Source: Kribbella rubisoli (GTDB lineage: Bacteria; Actinomycetota; Actinomycetes; Propionibacteriales; Kribbellaceae). From it: a DNA stretch of 64,000 nucleotides. The position numbers and the translations under genes are program-made. Position 1 is the first letter of the stretch; every line of letters begins with the position of its first letter. The DNA is taken from NCBI RefSeq assembly GCF_004217145.1, contig NZ_SHKR01000011.1:620001-684000 (forward strand), in the 5' to 3' direction. Shown in pieces: positions 1 to 9,803 of this stretch. The notes beneath the pieces are model-generated. The model did no database searches, was not told the DNA's origin, and saw only the letters and a program-made list of their open reading frames with translations.

Positions 1-821
1 CAGACAGGACCTAACTGCTGCAGGGCGGCTGCGCAGCGGCACTCAGGGTTGTCGGTGCACAGCAGCGCGGCCGGGTCTGCCTGGATCAGTTGCCGAGCGG
101 CCCCGAGTACGGCGTCCTTCGGGATCCGGCGTACGCGCGCCTGCCCGATGCGGAGCTCCTTCGTCGCGGGACGCAGCACCGGCTCTATGTCGTCGAAGCG
201 GTGGCTCTCGCCGGGGATGTTCGGGAGCTCGATCCACAGGCCGTCGGCGTTCTTCGCGTAGCGGTAAAAGAGCGAGCGGCCGAGGTGCTGCTCGGCGAGA
301 TGGATCGTGGTGTTGGAGGTGTGGCTGACGCCGAGCAGGAGTACGTCGCCGTCGAGCGCCTCGATCGGCCCGAGCGGCCAGTCGGCCCGCTGAGCCCCGA
401 GCAGCCGCTCGGCCGCGGGGCCTGCCGCCTGGTAGGCGAACAGCGGATGCGAAGTACGCAACGGCGAGCACGTCTGCCGAAACATCTCCGGCACCCGTCC
501 GAGCCACCGATCCACCGGAAGGTCAGAGCTGAAACTAGTTGCCCCCGACAACTTCTCGTCGAACTCCGCCCAGTCGGCAGCATTCCAGTAAGCATTATCG
601 GGCCGCACCAGCCCCGGCGGCGCCGGAACCCCGGTCAGATCCCACGTCCCACCCGGCATCAACACAGTCCCACAAACCTCGGTCAACGCCTCACAAACCG
701 CCTCCGCCCCACCCTCGACATACCCGAACGAACTAAGCGACGAATGCACAATCACCTCAGACGACCCGTCCAGCCCAAGCTGCCGGAGCCCGTCCACAAT
801 GTCCGCCCTGGTCACGACCAT
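1..821 (-). CDS. Aminoglycoside N(3)-acetyltransferase, AAC(3) family (3' end cut by window)
   Basis: Reading leftward from an ATG at 821 gives 273 codons without a stop. The N-terminus (IVHSSLSSFGYVEGG), the MPGGTWDLTG block, the TSHPLFAYQAAGP block and the later LLLGVSHTSNTTIHLAEQ block are those of AAC(3)/YokD acetyltransferases, which acetylate the 3-amino group of deoxystreptamine aminoglycosides using acetyl-CoA. Family members run to about 260-280 residues, so only a few C-terminal residues are missing. Codon 270 is TTA (12-14), very rare in this genome, so full translation may need the tRNA-Leu(UAA) at 19357. No good ribosome site precedes the ATG; a leaderless transcript is possible. 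Many chromosomal members of this family act on other amines, so resistance is not proven. Confidence 0.85.
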   Translation of the reverse strand, partial: MVVTRADIVDGLRQLGLDGSSEVIVHSSLSSFGYVEGGAEAVCEALTEVCGTVLMPGGTWDLTGVPAPPGLVRPDNAYWNAADWAEFDEKLSGATSFSSDLPVDRWLGRVPEMFRQTCSPLRTSHPLFAYQAAGPAAERLLGAQRADWPLGPIEALDGDVLLLGVSHTSNTTIHLAEQHLGRSLFYRYAKNADGLWIELPNIPGESHRFDDIEPVLRPATKELRIGQARVRRIPKDAVLGAARQLIQADPAALLCTDNPECRCAAALQQLGPV

Positions 822-887
822 TCCCGCAAGCTATCGCGCTTGGAACTGTCCGGTCCTCCGATATTCCGGCAATGAGAGGGTAGGGCC

Positions 888-1637
888 GTGGATTGGGTGA
901 GGCGGCGGGCCGGATGGGTGCTGGGGCTGGGGCTGATCGGCGGGCTGGTGTGGACCGGGATCGTCACCCTGTCGCAGCCGGGGTGGTACGACCCGACGCA
1001 GGACTGCTCGCGCAAGCTCGGCCCCGACGCGACCGGCGTCCACACCTCGTGGTTCCCGCCGACGGCGAGCTGTCTGTACGGCGACGAGTCCCGCACCTAC
1101 ATGTCGACCCCGCGAACCGTCGTCCTCTCGATCATCGCCGTACCGCTCCTGATCATCATCGTGACCGGCCTGATCCTGACCGTACGGCGACTCGCAGGTG
1201 ACCCCGGACCGATCCGCGCGGCCGGTGCCCTCGACCTCCGCAAGCGATGGATCAAGCACCTGACCTTCGGGGCAGCGGACCTGGCGATCGTCTTCGCGCC
1301 GCTGACCTTCCTCAACGCGGTCGCGATCGTCTTCGGCGCCATCCCCGGCGGCATCCTGTTCATCGTGACCTCGCTCGTCGGACTCAGCGCGATCTGCACC
1401 GCCCTGGACCGGCACCTGGGCCCGCTCCCCAGCCGCGCCCTGGACAGCCGCCGTCGCGGCACGATCGCCGGCGTCACGACGTACGCCGTCGTCTTCGCCG
1501 CCACCGCGATCACCGGCGGGCTACCGTTCCTCCGGCTCTGGTCGGTCCCGCTCGGCGGCATCGCGTACGCCGTGATCGTCGCCGTGCAATGGCGTCGCGC
1601 GAGCACTAGCGCCAACCAGGTTCAATATTCTGATTGA
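888..1637 (+). CDS. Integral membrane protein of unknown function
   Basis: A 249-residue protein from a GTG start preceded by GAGAGGG. It has about five hydrophobic segments: residues 9-28, one at 80-100, a pair at about 125-170 and a pair near 195-235. Between the first two lies a roughly 50-residue extracytoplasmic loop with two cysteines (DCSRKLG, SCLYGDE) that could form a disulphide. No enzyme or transporter motif is visible and I do not recognise the family. The 3' end overlaps the convergent FAD-oxidase gene by 32 bases. It is divergent from the acetyltransferase gene, with a shared promoter region of about 65 bases. Confidence 0.75.
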   Translation: MDWVRRRAGWVLGLGLIGGLVWTGIVTLSQPGWYDPTQDCSRKLGPDATGVHTSWFPPTASCLYGDESRTYMSTPRTVVLSIIAVPLLIIIVTGLILTVRRLAGDPGPIRAAGALDLRKRWIKHLTFGAADLAIVFAPLTFLNAVAIVFGAIPGGILFIVTSLVGLSAICTALDRHLGPLPSRALDSRRRGTIAGVTTYAVVFAATAITGGLPFLRLWSVPLGGIAYAVIVAVQWRRASTSANQVQYSD

Positions 1638-2967
1638 GGTGGAACACGTTCTCGGGGTCGTACTCACACTTCACCCGGGCCAGCCGGTCGTAGTTCTCAG
1701 CACCGAATCCCGCGATCACCCGGTTCTGCCCTTCGTGCCCGATGAAGTTCGGGTACACCTGCCCGGTCGACCAAGGTTCCAGGTCCGCACACACGTCGCG
1801 CGCCCACCGGATCGCCCGCGCGTCGTCGCACGGATCCGACCACGCTCCGAACGGATGCGCCACCCAGGCCGCGTCCCGGTACGGCTGCGGCCACTTCTCC
1901 GCACCCCGCCGTACGGCGCCGCCCCACGGCAGGACCACCTGCTGGGACCGTGACGGCCAGATCATCTCCGTGGCCCGGTCGCAGAACGCCTGCACGGCCT
2001 GGTCGGGGAAGTCCGAGAGCTGCTCCGCGGAGCAGTACCTGCGGAACCCGTCCGGATCGTCGAACATCGACTGGATCTCGACGTACGGCAGCTCGCCGAC
2101 GAACTGTCCCTCCGGCGCGAGCTCGAACATCGGCGCGAACGCCGCCCGCGCCTGGTTCTCGTCACCGGCACAGACGGCGACCGCGACCACGGCCGGCCGG
2201 CCGCGCAGATGCTCGGGGACGAACCGCCGCCCGGTCCGGAACATCACCGCGCCACCGAGCTCCTCCGGGGCACCCGACTCGAACAGCTCCCGGTACGTGC
2301 GGAGTACCGAGGGACCGGCCTCCGCCGGCCACACCAGCACCGCGAGCGTCGTCGTTACCACCTGCTCGAGCCGGAACGTGAGTGAGGTCGCGACTCCGAA
2401 GTTCCCGCCTCCACCGTGCAGCGCCCAGAACAGCTCGGTGTTCTTGGTCTCGTCCGCGATCAGCAGCCGGCCGTCCGCGGTGACCAGTTCCACCGAGACA
2501 AGGGCATCCGAGGTGAGCCCCAGCTTGCGCTCGAACCATCCCGATCCGCCGCCGAGCGCCACGCCCGCGACGCCGGTCGTGGAGGTCCGGTCGCCGGTCA
2601 CCACCATGCACGGCCGCTGGCACGCACGGTCCAGCTCGCCCCAGGTAGCTCCGCCGCCGACCCGGACGAGCCGTGCGAACGGATCGACCTGCACACCGTT
2701 CAGCCGCCGGACGTCGACGACCAGACCGTCGTCCACGACCCCGTCCCCGGTCACCCCGTGACCACCGCCCCGGACCGAGAGCTCGAGCCCCTGCTGCACG
2801 CCGTACCGGACCGCGGCCTGTACGTCGGCGGCCGTCTCGCAGCGCGCGATCAACTCCGGCTTCCGGTCGATCATCGCGTTGGCTACCCGCCGTGCCCCGT
2901 CGTACGCCCGATCGTCGCGCCGGATCAGCACACCCCCGAACCCTGGCGGCCTGAATCTGTCGACCAT
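1606..2967 (-). CDS. FAD-binding oxidoreductase, berberine-bridge-enzyme type
   Basis: A 453-residue flavoenzyme. The N-terminal half is a PCMH/FAD_binding_4 domain: SVRGGGHGVTG (about residues 64-74) places the bicovalent-type histidine, followed by VDVRRLNGVQVD and GGGATWGELD. The C-terminus holds the BBE domain (YPNFIGHEG ... YDPENVFHLNQNI). Such enzymes oxidise alcohols, sugars or alkaloid-like substrates with O2 and release H2O2; the substrate here cannot be told. The cysteine needed for 6-S-cysteinyl attachment is not evident in the usual Gly-Gly-Gly-Cys-Pro-position stretch, where the sequence reads GVTGDGVV, so only mono-covalent FAD is likely. No signal peptide. Monocistronic, ATG start after a G-rich ribosome site. 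Confidence 0.88.
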   Translation of the reverse strand: MVDRFRPPGFGGVLIRRDDRAYDGARRVANAMIDRKPELIARCETAADVQAAVRYGVQQGLELSVRGGGHGVTGDGVVDDGLVVDVRRLNGVQVDPFARLVRVGGGATWGELDRACQRPCMVVTGDRTSTTGVAGVALGGGSGWFERKLGLTSDALVSVELVTADGRLLIADETKNTELFWALHGGGGNFGVATSLTFRLEQVVTTTLAVLVWPAEAGPSVLRTYRELFESGAPEELGGAVMFRTGRRFVPEHLRGRPAVVAVAVCAGDENQARAAFAPMFELAPEGQFVGELPYVEIQSMFDDPDGFRRYCSAEQLSDFPDQAVQAFCDRATEMIWPSRSQQVVLPWGGAVRRGAEKWPQPYRDAAWVAHPFGAWSDPCDDARAIRWARDVCADLEPWSTGQVYPNFIGHEGQNRVIAGFGAENYDRLARVKCEYDPENVFHLNQNIEPGWR

Positions 2968-3121
2968 GGCAAGTTCCCCCCTTGCTTGCCCTGATGGTGC
3001 GTTACCTTCCGCCCGGGGTCAACGCTCGGTTTTTCCTTGCTACCAGGGGTTTTCGCATGGTCACTGCAGGAAGCCGTGGACAGGCCGGGACACTCCGGGC
3101 GTGACTGGGTAGGCTCGATGC

Positions 3122-4351
<1,230 letters not shown>

Positions 4352-4373
4352 CCCGCCGGTAACCTCAGGCGGT

Positions 4374-5825
4374 ATGGCTGAGGTCGTCATCATTGGGTCC
4401 GGGTTCGCCGGGCTGTGCATGGGTATCAAGCTGAAGCAGGCCGGGTGTGAGGACTTCGTCATCCTCGAGAAGGCGGACGACCTCGGCGGCACCTGGCGGG
4501 ACAACACGTATCCCGGCTGTGCCTGCGACATCCCGTCGTACCTCTACTCGTTCTCGTTCGAGCAGAATCCGCGCTGGACGCGGATGTTCGCGCCGTGGGA
4601 CGAGATCCTCGCCTACCTACGGCACTGCGCAGACAAGTACGGGATCGCCGACAAGGTCCGGTACGGCGCGGAGGTCACCGAAGCCGCCTTCGACGAGGCG
4701 ACCGGCCATTGGACTGTCACGGTGAACGGCGACGAGACCATCGAGACCCAGGCGCTGGTCACCGGCGTCGGCAGCCTGCACGAGCCGAAGCTGCCGGACA
4801 TCCCCGGCCTCGACTCCTTCGAGGGTACGACGTTCCACTCGGCGCAATGGGATCACTCGGCGGACCTGCGTGGGCGCAACGTCGCGGTGATCGGGACCGG
4901 CGCGTCGGCGATCCAGTTCGTACCGCAGCTCGCCGGCGAGGTCGCACAACTGGACCTGTACCAGCGGACACCGCCGTGGGTCACGCCGAAGCCGGACCGT
5001 GCCATCGGCAGCTGGGAACGCAAGCTGCACGAACGCTTCCCGGCCGGGCAGCGGACGATCCGCAACGTCATCTACTGGGGCCTCGAAGGCCGTGGCGCCG
5101 GGTTCGCGGGCAACCCGAAGTTGATGAAAGGCCTCGAAATACAGGCGAAACGGCACCTGCGCAAGCAGATCACCGATCCCGAGCTACGCGCCAAGCTGAC
5201 CCCGGACTACCAGATCGGCTGCAAGCGCGTGCTGATCTCGAACGACTACTACCCGGCGCTGACCCGGCCGAACGTCGACGTCGTCACCACCCCGATCGCC
5301 CGCGTCACCCCGACCGGCGTGGTCACCGCCGACGGGACCGAGCGGGCCTGCGACACGATCGTGCACGGCACGGGGTTCGCGGTCTCGGCGAATCTGACCC
5401 GGATGCCGATCCTGGGCAAGGACGGCGTCGACCTCGCCGACCACTGGAAGCGCAACGGCGTCGGCGCCCACCTCGGCATCACGGTCGCCGGGTACCCGAA
5501 CCTGTTCCTGCTGGTCGGCCCGAACACGCTGCTGGGCCACTCCTCGATGATCTTCATGATCGAGGCCCAGGTCCGGTACGTGATGCAGGCGCTCCACCTC
5601 CTGCGCCGGCGCAATGCGACGTACGTCGAGGTCCGCGAGGAGAGCCAGGAGCAGTTCGTCGACTCGATCCAGGGCGAGCTCGGCGACACCGTCTGGGAGT
5701 CCGGCTGCACCAGTTGGTACATGGACGCGTCCGGGCGGAACTCGACCATCTGGCCGGAGTGGACGATGTCGTACTGGCGCCGCACCCGGCGACTCGATCC
5801 GAGCGACTTCGCCGTCGTCCATTAG
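4374..5825 (+). CDS. Flavin-containing Baeyer-Villiger-type monooxygenase
   Basis: 483 residues from the ATG at 4374; an upstream in-frame start at 4320 would overlap the racemase gene and add non-conserved residues. The first Rossmann motif GSGFAGL (8-14) binds FAD, GGTWRDNTYPGCACD is the conserved post-Rossmann block, FEGTTFHSAQWD (149-160) is an exact Baeyer-Villiger fingerprint FxGxxxHxxxWD, and GTGASAIQ is the NADPH Rossmann motif. Such enzymes insert oxygen next to a ketone carbonyl or oxidise soft heteroatoms using NADPH and O2. Close coupling to the LarA-like gene suggests a shared hydroxyacid or ketone catabolic role, but that is inference. Confidence 0.88.
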   Translation: MAEVVIIGSGFAGLCMGIKLKQAGCEDFVILEKADDLGGTWRDNTYPGCACDIPSYLYSFSFEQNPRWTRMFAPWDEILAYLRHCADKYGIADKVRYGAEVTEAAFDEATGHWTVTVNGDETIETQALVTGVGSLHEPKLPDIPGLDSFEGTTFHSAQWDHSADLRGRNVAVIGTGASAIQFVPQLAGEVAQLDLYQRTPPWVTPKPDRAIGSWERKLHERFPAGQRTIRNVIYWGLEGRGAGFAGNPKLMKGLEIQAKRHLRKQITDPELRAKLTPDYQIGCKRVLISNDYYPALTRPNVDVVTTPIARVTPTGVVTADGTERACDTIVHGTGFAVSANLTRMPILGKDGVDLADHWKRNGVGAHLGITVAGYPNLFLLVGPNTLLGHSSMIFMIEAQVRYVMQALHLLRRRNATYVEVREESQEQFVDSIQGELGDTVWESGCTSWYMDASGRNSTIWPEWTMSYWRRTRRLDPSDFAVVH

Positions 5826-5848
5826 GGGCAGTGTCCCTTAGGGGATGG

Positions 5849-5875
5849 CCCGGACTCCTCCAGTAGGAGTCCGGG
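5849..5875. promoter_or_regulatory. Perfect 11-bp inverted repeat upstream of a micro-ORF
   Basis: Bases 5849-5859 pair perfectly with 5865-5875 around a 5-base loop. It sits 24 bases after the monooxygenase stop, so it may end that transcript, but no T-tract follows. It is also just upstream of a possible promoter for the short ORFs at 5925 and 5960, so it may equally be a response-regulator operator. A weaker repeat, AGGGG...CCCTTAGGGG, lies at 5824-5844. Confidence 0.5.
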
Positions 5876-5959
5876 GGTGACGACATACGACCTTGGGATG
5901 AGCGAAAGACCGATCCGGAGGCCGATGTTTCGCGGGCGTGGTTGAAGGACTCTTGAGAC

Positions 5960-6055
5960 ATGGAAATCCTTCAGATCGCAGGCGCGGCGGTGATCGTGAT
6001 CGGCATCGTGATCACGGCACTGATCGCCATCATCCCGTCAGTCGTAGACCGCTGA
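5960..6055 (+). CDS. Putative 31-residue single-span membrane micropeptide
   Basis: ATG at 5960 to TGA at 6053-6055. The peptide starts MEILQIAG, has a roughly 20-residue hydrophobic core rich in Val, Ile and Ala (about residues 6-26) and ends IPSVVDR, so one membrane span is expected. AGGAC (5946-5950) lies nine bases upstream as a ribosome site. A six-codon ORF (MFRGRG, 5925-5945) preceded by GGAGG (5917-5921) sits just before it and could be a leader. The stop is two bases from the convergent cystathionine beta-synthase end. No homolog is known to me. Confidence 0.35.
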   Translation: MEILQIAGAAVIVIGIVITALIAIIPSVVDR

Positions 6056-6056
6056 C

Positions 6057-7430
6057 TCAGTCGGCGGACAGATGGACCAGTAGGTCCTGCCGGGTCAGCA
6101 CGCCCACCGGCTTGCCGTCGTCCAGAACCATCAGGGCGTCCCGGCCCTCGAGCAGCTCGACCGCCTTGGTCACCGGTTCGCCGGCGCCCAGGGAGGGCAG
6201 CGCCGGGTCCATGTGCAGCTCGACCATGTCGGCCAGCCGCGCCTTGCCGGAGTACAACGCGTCCATCAGCGTCCGCTCCGACACCGCGCCGGCCACCTCG
6301 GCCGCCATCACCGGCGGCTCGGCGCGGACGACCGGCATCTGCGAGACGCCGTACTCGCGCAGGATGGCGACGGCCTCGGCGATCGTCTCGTGCGGGTGGG
6401 TGTGCACCAGCGGCGGCAGGCTGCCGTCCTTGCCGGCCAGCACGTCGCCGAGCGTCTTGCCCTGGCGGGCGTGCGCGAGGAAGCCGTACTGCGCCAGCCA
6501 GTCGTCGTTGAACACCTTGGTCAGGTAGCCGCGGCCGCCGTCGGGCAGCAGTACGACGATGACGGCTTCGGGGTCGTCGAGCTCGTGCGCGAGCCGGATC
6601 GCGGCCGCGGCCGCCATCCCCGCGGAGCCGCCGACCAGCATCGCCTCTTCGCGAGCGAGCCGCCGGGTGAGCGCGAACGAGTCCGCGTCGGAGACCTCGA
6701 TGACGCGGTCGCAGATGTCACGGTCGTAGGTCTCCGGCCAGAAGTCCTCACCGACACCCTCGACCAGGTACGGCCGGCCGGTGCCGCCGGAGTACACCGA
6801 GCCCTCCGGGTCGGCGCCGATGATCTGGACGCGGCCGCCGGAGACCTCCTTGAGGTACTTACCGGTGCCGGTGATCGTGCCGCCGGTGCCGACGCCCGCG
6901 ACGAAGTGGGTGATCTTGCCCTCGGTCTGCTCCCAGAGCTCCGGGCCGGTGGTCTCGTAGTGCGAGCGCGGGTTGTTCTGGTTCGCGTACTGGTTCGGCT
7001 TCCAGGCGCCTTCGATCTCGCGGACGAGACGGTCGGAGACGTTGTAGTACGAATCGGGGTGCTCGGGCGCGACCGCGGTCGGGCAGACCACGACCTCGGC
7101 GCCGTACGCCTTGAGCACGTTGCGCTTGTCCTCGCTGACCTTGTCCGGGCAGACGAAGACGCACTTGTAGCCCTTCTGCTGGGCCACCATCGCCAGGCCG
7201 ACGCCGGTGTTGCCGGAGGTCGGCTCGACGATCGTGCCGCCGGGCTTGAGCTCGCCGGAGGCCTCCGCGGCCTCGATCATCCGGACCGCGATCCGGTCCT
7301 TCACCGAGCCGCCGGGGTTGAAGTACTCAACCTTCGCGAGCACGAGCGGCTTCGCGCCGTCTGTTGTCTTCGACAACCGCACCAGCGGAGTGTTGCCGAC
7401 CAGGTCCAGGAGTGATTCTGCGTAGCGCAC
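6057..7430 (-). CDS. cbs: Cystathionine beta-synthase
   Basis: A 457-residue PLP enzyme that condenses serine and homocysteine into cystathionine in reverse transsulfuration. The fold-type II catalytic domain covers about residues 1-320: the PLP lysine lies in NPGGSVKDR (about residue 43), PTSGNTG is the substrate loop and GTGGTITGTGKYL binds the PLP phosphate. The last 120 residues form a CBS-domain pair (EYGVSQMPVV and DGKPVGVLTRQDLL). The N-terminus lacks the heme-binding segment of vertebrate CBS, as is normal for actinobacteria. It is divergent from an SGNH hydrolase across 78 bases. Confidence 0.93.
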   Translation of the reverse strand: MRYAESLLDLVGNTPLVRLSKTTDGAKPLVLAKVEYFNPGGSVKDRIAVRMIEAAEASGELKPGGTIVEPTSGNTGVGLAMVAQQKGYKCVFVCPDKVSEDKRNVLKAYGAEVVVCPTAVAPEHPDSYYNVSDRLVREIEGAWKPNQYANQNNPRSHYETTGPELWEQTEGKITHFVAGVGTGGTITGTGKYLKEVSGGRVQIIGADPEGSVYSGGTGRPYLVEGVGEDFWPETYDRDICDRVIEVSDADSFALTRRLAREEAMLVGGSAGMAAAAAIRLAHELDDPEAVIVVLLPDGGRGYLTKVFNDDWLAQYGFLAHARQGKTLGDVLAGKDGSLPPLVHTHPHETIAEAVAILREYGVSQMPVVRAEPPVMAAEVAGAVSERTLMDALYSGKARLADMVELHMDPALPSLGAGEPVTKAVELLEGRDALMVLDDGKPVGVLTRQDLLVHLSAD

Positions 7431-7508
7431 GATCTTTACTGTAGTGATATCGACAGCTTTGCCCTATTTTCACTTGTGTCGACGTAACTGCGTGTAATCC
7501 TGGTACTT

Positions 7509-8537
7509 ATGAGTAGAGCCAGGGCAGCCAAGAAGCTGGCCCAGGCCGCAGCCTTCGGGGGCGGGGGACTCGGACTCATCGGTGCCACGTTCTACGGCGT
7601 ACTGACCGCTGAGGCCGAGTATGCGAAGCGCGTGATCGGACCGACGAGGTACTACCCCACTCCGGGCGACGGTCTGTACGGCCGGTATCCAGGACTTCCG
7701 ATCACGTTCGCGATGATCGGCGACTCGAGCGCGGCCGGATACGGCACCGAGTCGCCGGACGAGACCCCCGGAGTGATGCTCGCCTCCGGGCTGGCCGAGC
7801 TGGCCAAACGCCCGGTGCGGCTGGTCGACGTGTCGAAGACCGGCGCGAAGTCCAGCGACCTGGCCGCGCAGGTCGACGCCGCCCTCCAGACCGGCCCGCA
7901 TATCGCGGTCATCCTGATCGGCGTCAACGACGTGAAGGCCAAGATGCCGCCGTCGACCTCGGTCCGGTTGCTGTCCACCGCCGTACGCCGGCTTCGCGCC
8001 GCGGGCTGTGAGGTGGTGGTGGGTACCTGTCCCGACCTGGGTGTGGTCCGGACGATCATGCCGCCGCTGCGGCAGGTCGCCCGGTCCTGGAGTCACCGGC
8101 TGGCCGCCGCTCAGACCATCGCAGTGGTCGAAGCAGGCGGCCGCACCGTGTCACTGGGCTCGCTGCTCGGCGAGGTCTTCCGGACCAACCCCGCGATGTG
8201 GGGCCGGGACAACTTCCACCCGTCCGCCACCGGGTACGCCGCCGCGTCCGCCGCACTGCTGCCGTCGGTGGCGGCAGCGATGGGGGTCGGGCCCGAGTCG
8301 TTCGTGCACCCGGAGCCGTTCCGCGGCGAGGCGATCCTCCCGATCGCGGAAGCCGCCGTACAGGCCGCCCGGAAGGCGGGCACCGAGGTGGCTGCCACCG
8401 AGGTCGCCGGCCGGGAGCGCGGTCCGCGCGGTCGCTGGGCGGAGCTCCGGCATCGCCGCCGGCACCCGAAGGCCGACGTCGAGCGAGTGGACGAGCAAGC
8501 CGGAGAACAAGCCGAGACAGTGCCTGTCTGCCAATAG
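7509..8537 (+). CDS. SGNH/GDSL-type lipase/esterase family protein, membrane-anchored or exported
   Basis: 342 residues. A hydrophobic segment near residues 12-33 after a basic N-terminus looks like an uncleaved anchor or signal. The SGNH blocks follow: GDSSAAG (nucleophile S73), the GVND block (oxyanion Asn) and DNFHPSATGY with the catalytic Asp-His pair. Such enzymes hydrolyse ester or acyl groups on lipids, sugars or envelope polymers. The last 70 residues are basic and Arg/Glu-rich and probably disordered. Gene is divergent from cbs. Substrate unknown. Confidence 0.85.
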   Translation: MSRARAAKKLAQAAAFGGGGLGLIGATFYGVLTAEAEYAKRVIGPTRYYPTPGDGLYGRYPGLPITFAMIGDSSAAGYGTESPDETPGVMLASGLAELAKRPVRLVDVSKTGAKSSDLAAQVDAALQTGPHIAVILIGVNDVKAKMPPSTSVRLLSTAVRRLRAAGCEVVVGTCPDLGVVRTIMPPLRQVARSWSHRLAAAQTIAVVEAGGRTVSLGSLLGEVFRTNPAMWGRDNFHPSATGYAAASAALLPSVAAAMGVGPESFVHPEPFRGEAILPIAEAAVQAARKAGTEVAATEVAGRERGPRGRWAELRHRRRHPKADVERVDEQAGEQAETVPVCQ

Positions 8538-8651
8538 TTGTTGGGTTGTGCGTCCGCTGAGCGACACCTTTCATGTCGGGAGTCTTGCCTCCGGGCGGCC
8601 AGGTGGTGCACAGTCGATAACTACGCGGTACCCCGATAACGGGAGGCGAAG

Positions 8652-8882
8652 ATGGGCTTGAACCACTCCGAGGAGACGCACCAGCGTTTGGTGGAGGCCG
8701 TGCCCAGGTGCACCGGACGCCAGATGACCGAGTGGTTCCAGCTGATGAACGACGGACCGTCGTTCCTGCGCTTCGATGACAGAGTGAGATGGCTCTCCAG
8801 CGAGTATGAACTCGCGCACGGGCACGCGACCGCCATCGTTCACGAGTTCGACCTGCTCAAGGCGCATCGGCGAATGGGCTGA
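8652..8882 (+). CDS. DUF4287 domain small protein
   Basis: 76 residues after a strong ribosome site (GGGAGGCGAAG then ATG). The C-terminal stretch WLSSEYELAHGHATAIVHEF is the characteristic end of DUF4287 proteins, small cytosolic actinobacterial proteins of unknown function. The N-terminal half (TGRQMTEWFQLMND) resembles the usual DUF4287 helix pair. The gene stands alone and is closed by the terminator at 8902-8937. Confidence 0.8.
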   Translation: MGLNHSEETHQRLVEAVPRCTGRQMTEWFQLMNDGPSFLRFDDRVRWLSSEYELAHGHATAIVHEFDLLKAHRRMG

Positions 8883-8901
8883 GCCGCAAAGGAGACAACG
8901 A

Positions 8902-8937
8902 AAAGACCTGCCCTTTCAGGTGGAGGGGCAGGTCTTT
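8902..8937. terminator. Bidirectional rho-independent-type terminator
   Basis: AAAGACCTGCCC (8902-8913) and GGGCAGGTCTTT (8926-8937) form a perfect 12-bp stem with a 12-base loop. It lies between the convergent DUF4287 gene and LLM oxidoreductase gene and, having A-run and T-run flanks, can serve both. Confidence 0.9.
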
Positions 8938-8954
8938 CACGTTCCCGGGCTTGT

Positions 8955-9803
8955 TCAGAGCAGAGGTGCGAGGGCCTTCGCGAGCGGCTCGAGGACGGCC
9001 GGGGTGTGCGGCGGGGGCAGGTAAACGATCGCCAGGTCGAGCCCGACCTCGCCGAGAGCCGCCGCCTGCTCGGCGACCTTCGCGTAATCGCCGTCCGGCC
9101 CCAGCCGGACGTGTGACGACAGCGTGATCTCGCTCGGAACGCGGCCGACGTCCTCGCAGTGGGCGTACAGCACGTCGCGCTTGCGGGCGAACTCCTCGGG
9201 CGTCCCGCCGACGAAGTTCCAGTGCTGGGCGTACTTCGCCGTCGTCCGGAGCGTCCGCTTCTCGCCGCTGCCGCCGATGCAGATCGGCGGATGCGGCTTC
9301 TGCACGCCCTTCGGCTCGCAGCGGGCCTCCGTGAATTCGTAGTGCTCGCCCCGGAACGTCGTGGTCTCCTGCGTCAGCAGACCGACGAGCACCTCGCAGG
9401 CCTCCTCGAACCGGTCACTGCGCTCCTTCAGCGAGCCGAGCCGCATGCCGTACGCACCCGACTCCTCCTCGTTCCAGCCCGCGCCGATACCGATCTCCAG
9501 GCGGCCGCCGGACACGATGTCGAGGGTCGCGGCCATGTTCGCGAGCAGCGCGGGGTGCCGGTAGTGGATCCCGCTGACGAGCGTGCCGACCCGGAGCCGC
9601 TTGGTCGCCTGGGCGAGCGCGGTCAGCGTCACCCACCCTTCCAGGCACGGGCCGGTCGAGTCGGAGTGGATGGGATAGAAGTGATCGAAGGTCCAGCCGG
9701 ACTCGAACAGTTCGATCTCGTCAGCGGCCTGCCAGACGGCGAGCATGTCGGCCCATTCGGTGTTCTGGGGCGAGGTCTTGATCGCGAATCGCATGACCCT
9801 CAT
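8955..9803 (-). CDS. LLM class F420-dependent oxidoreductase
   Basis: 282 residues from the ATG at 9803, whose first bases overlap the TGA of the upstream VOC gene (ATGA), so translation is probably coupled; a second ATG at 9794 is also possible. It is a luciferase-like TIM barrel: MRFAIKTSPQ, the TLVSGIHYRHPALLA segment, GRLEIGIGAGWNEEE and the phosphate loop PPICIGGSGEKRTL. Such actinobacterial proteins use coenzyme F420 for hydride transfer to varied substrates. Nothing in the sequence names the substrate. Confidence 0.87.
   Translation of the reverse strand: MRVMRFAIKTSPQNTEWADMLAVWQAADEIELFESGWTFDHFYPIHSDSTGPCLEGWVTLTALAQATKRLRVGTLVSGIHYRHPALLANMAATLDIVSGGRLEIGIGAGWNEEESGAYGMRLGSLKERSDRFEEACEVLVGLLTQETTTFRGEHYEFTEARCEPKGVQKPHPPICIGGSGEKRTLRTTAKYAQHWNFVGGTPEEFARKRDVLYAHCEDVGRVPSEITLSSHVRLGPDGDYAKVAEQAAALGEVGLDLAIVYLPPPHTPAVLEPLAKALAPLL

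Noticed and set aside
90..875. 261-codon open frame on the plus strand
   Set aside because: It lies opposite the AAC(3) gene, is Arg/Pro-rich and has no domain; the minus-strand frame reads as a clear acetyltransferase.
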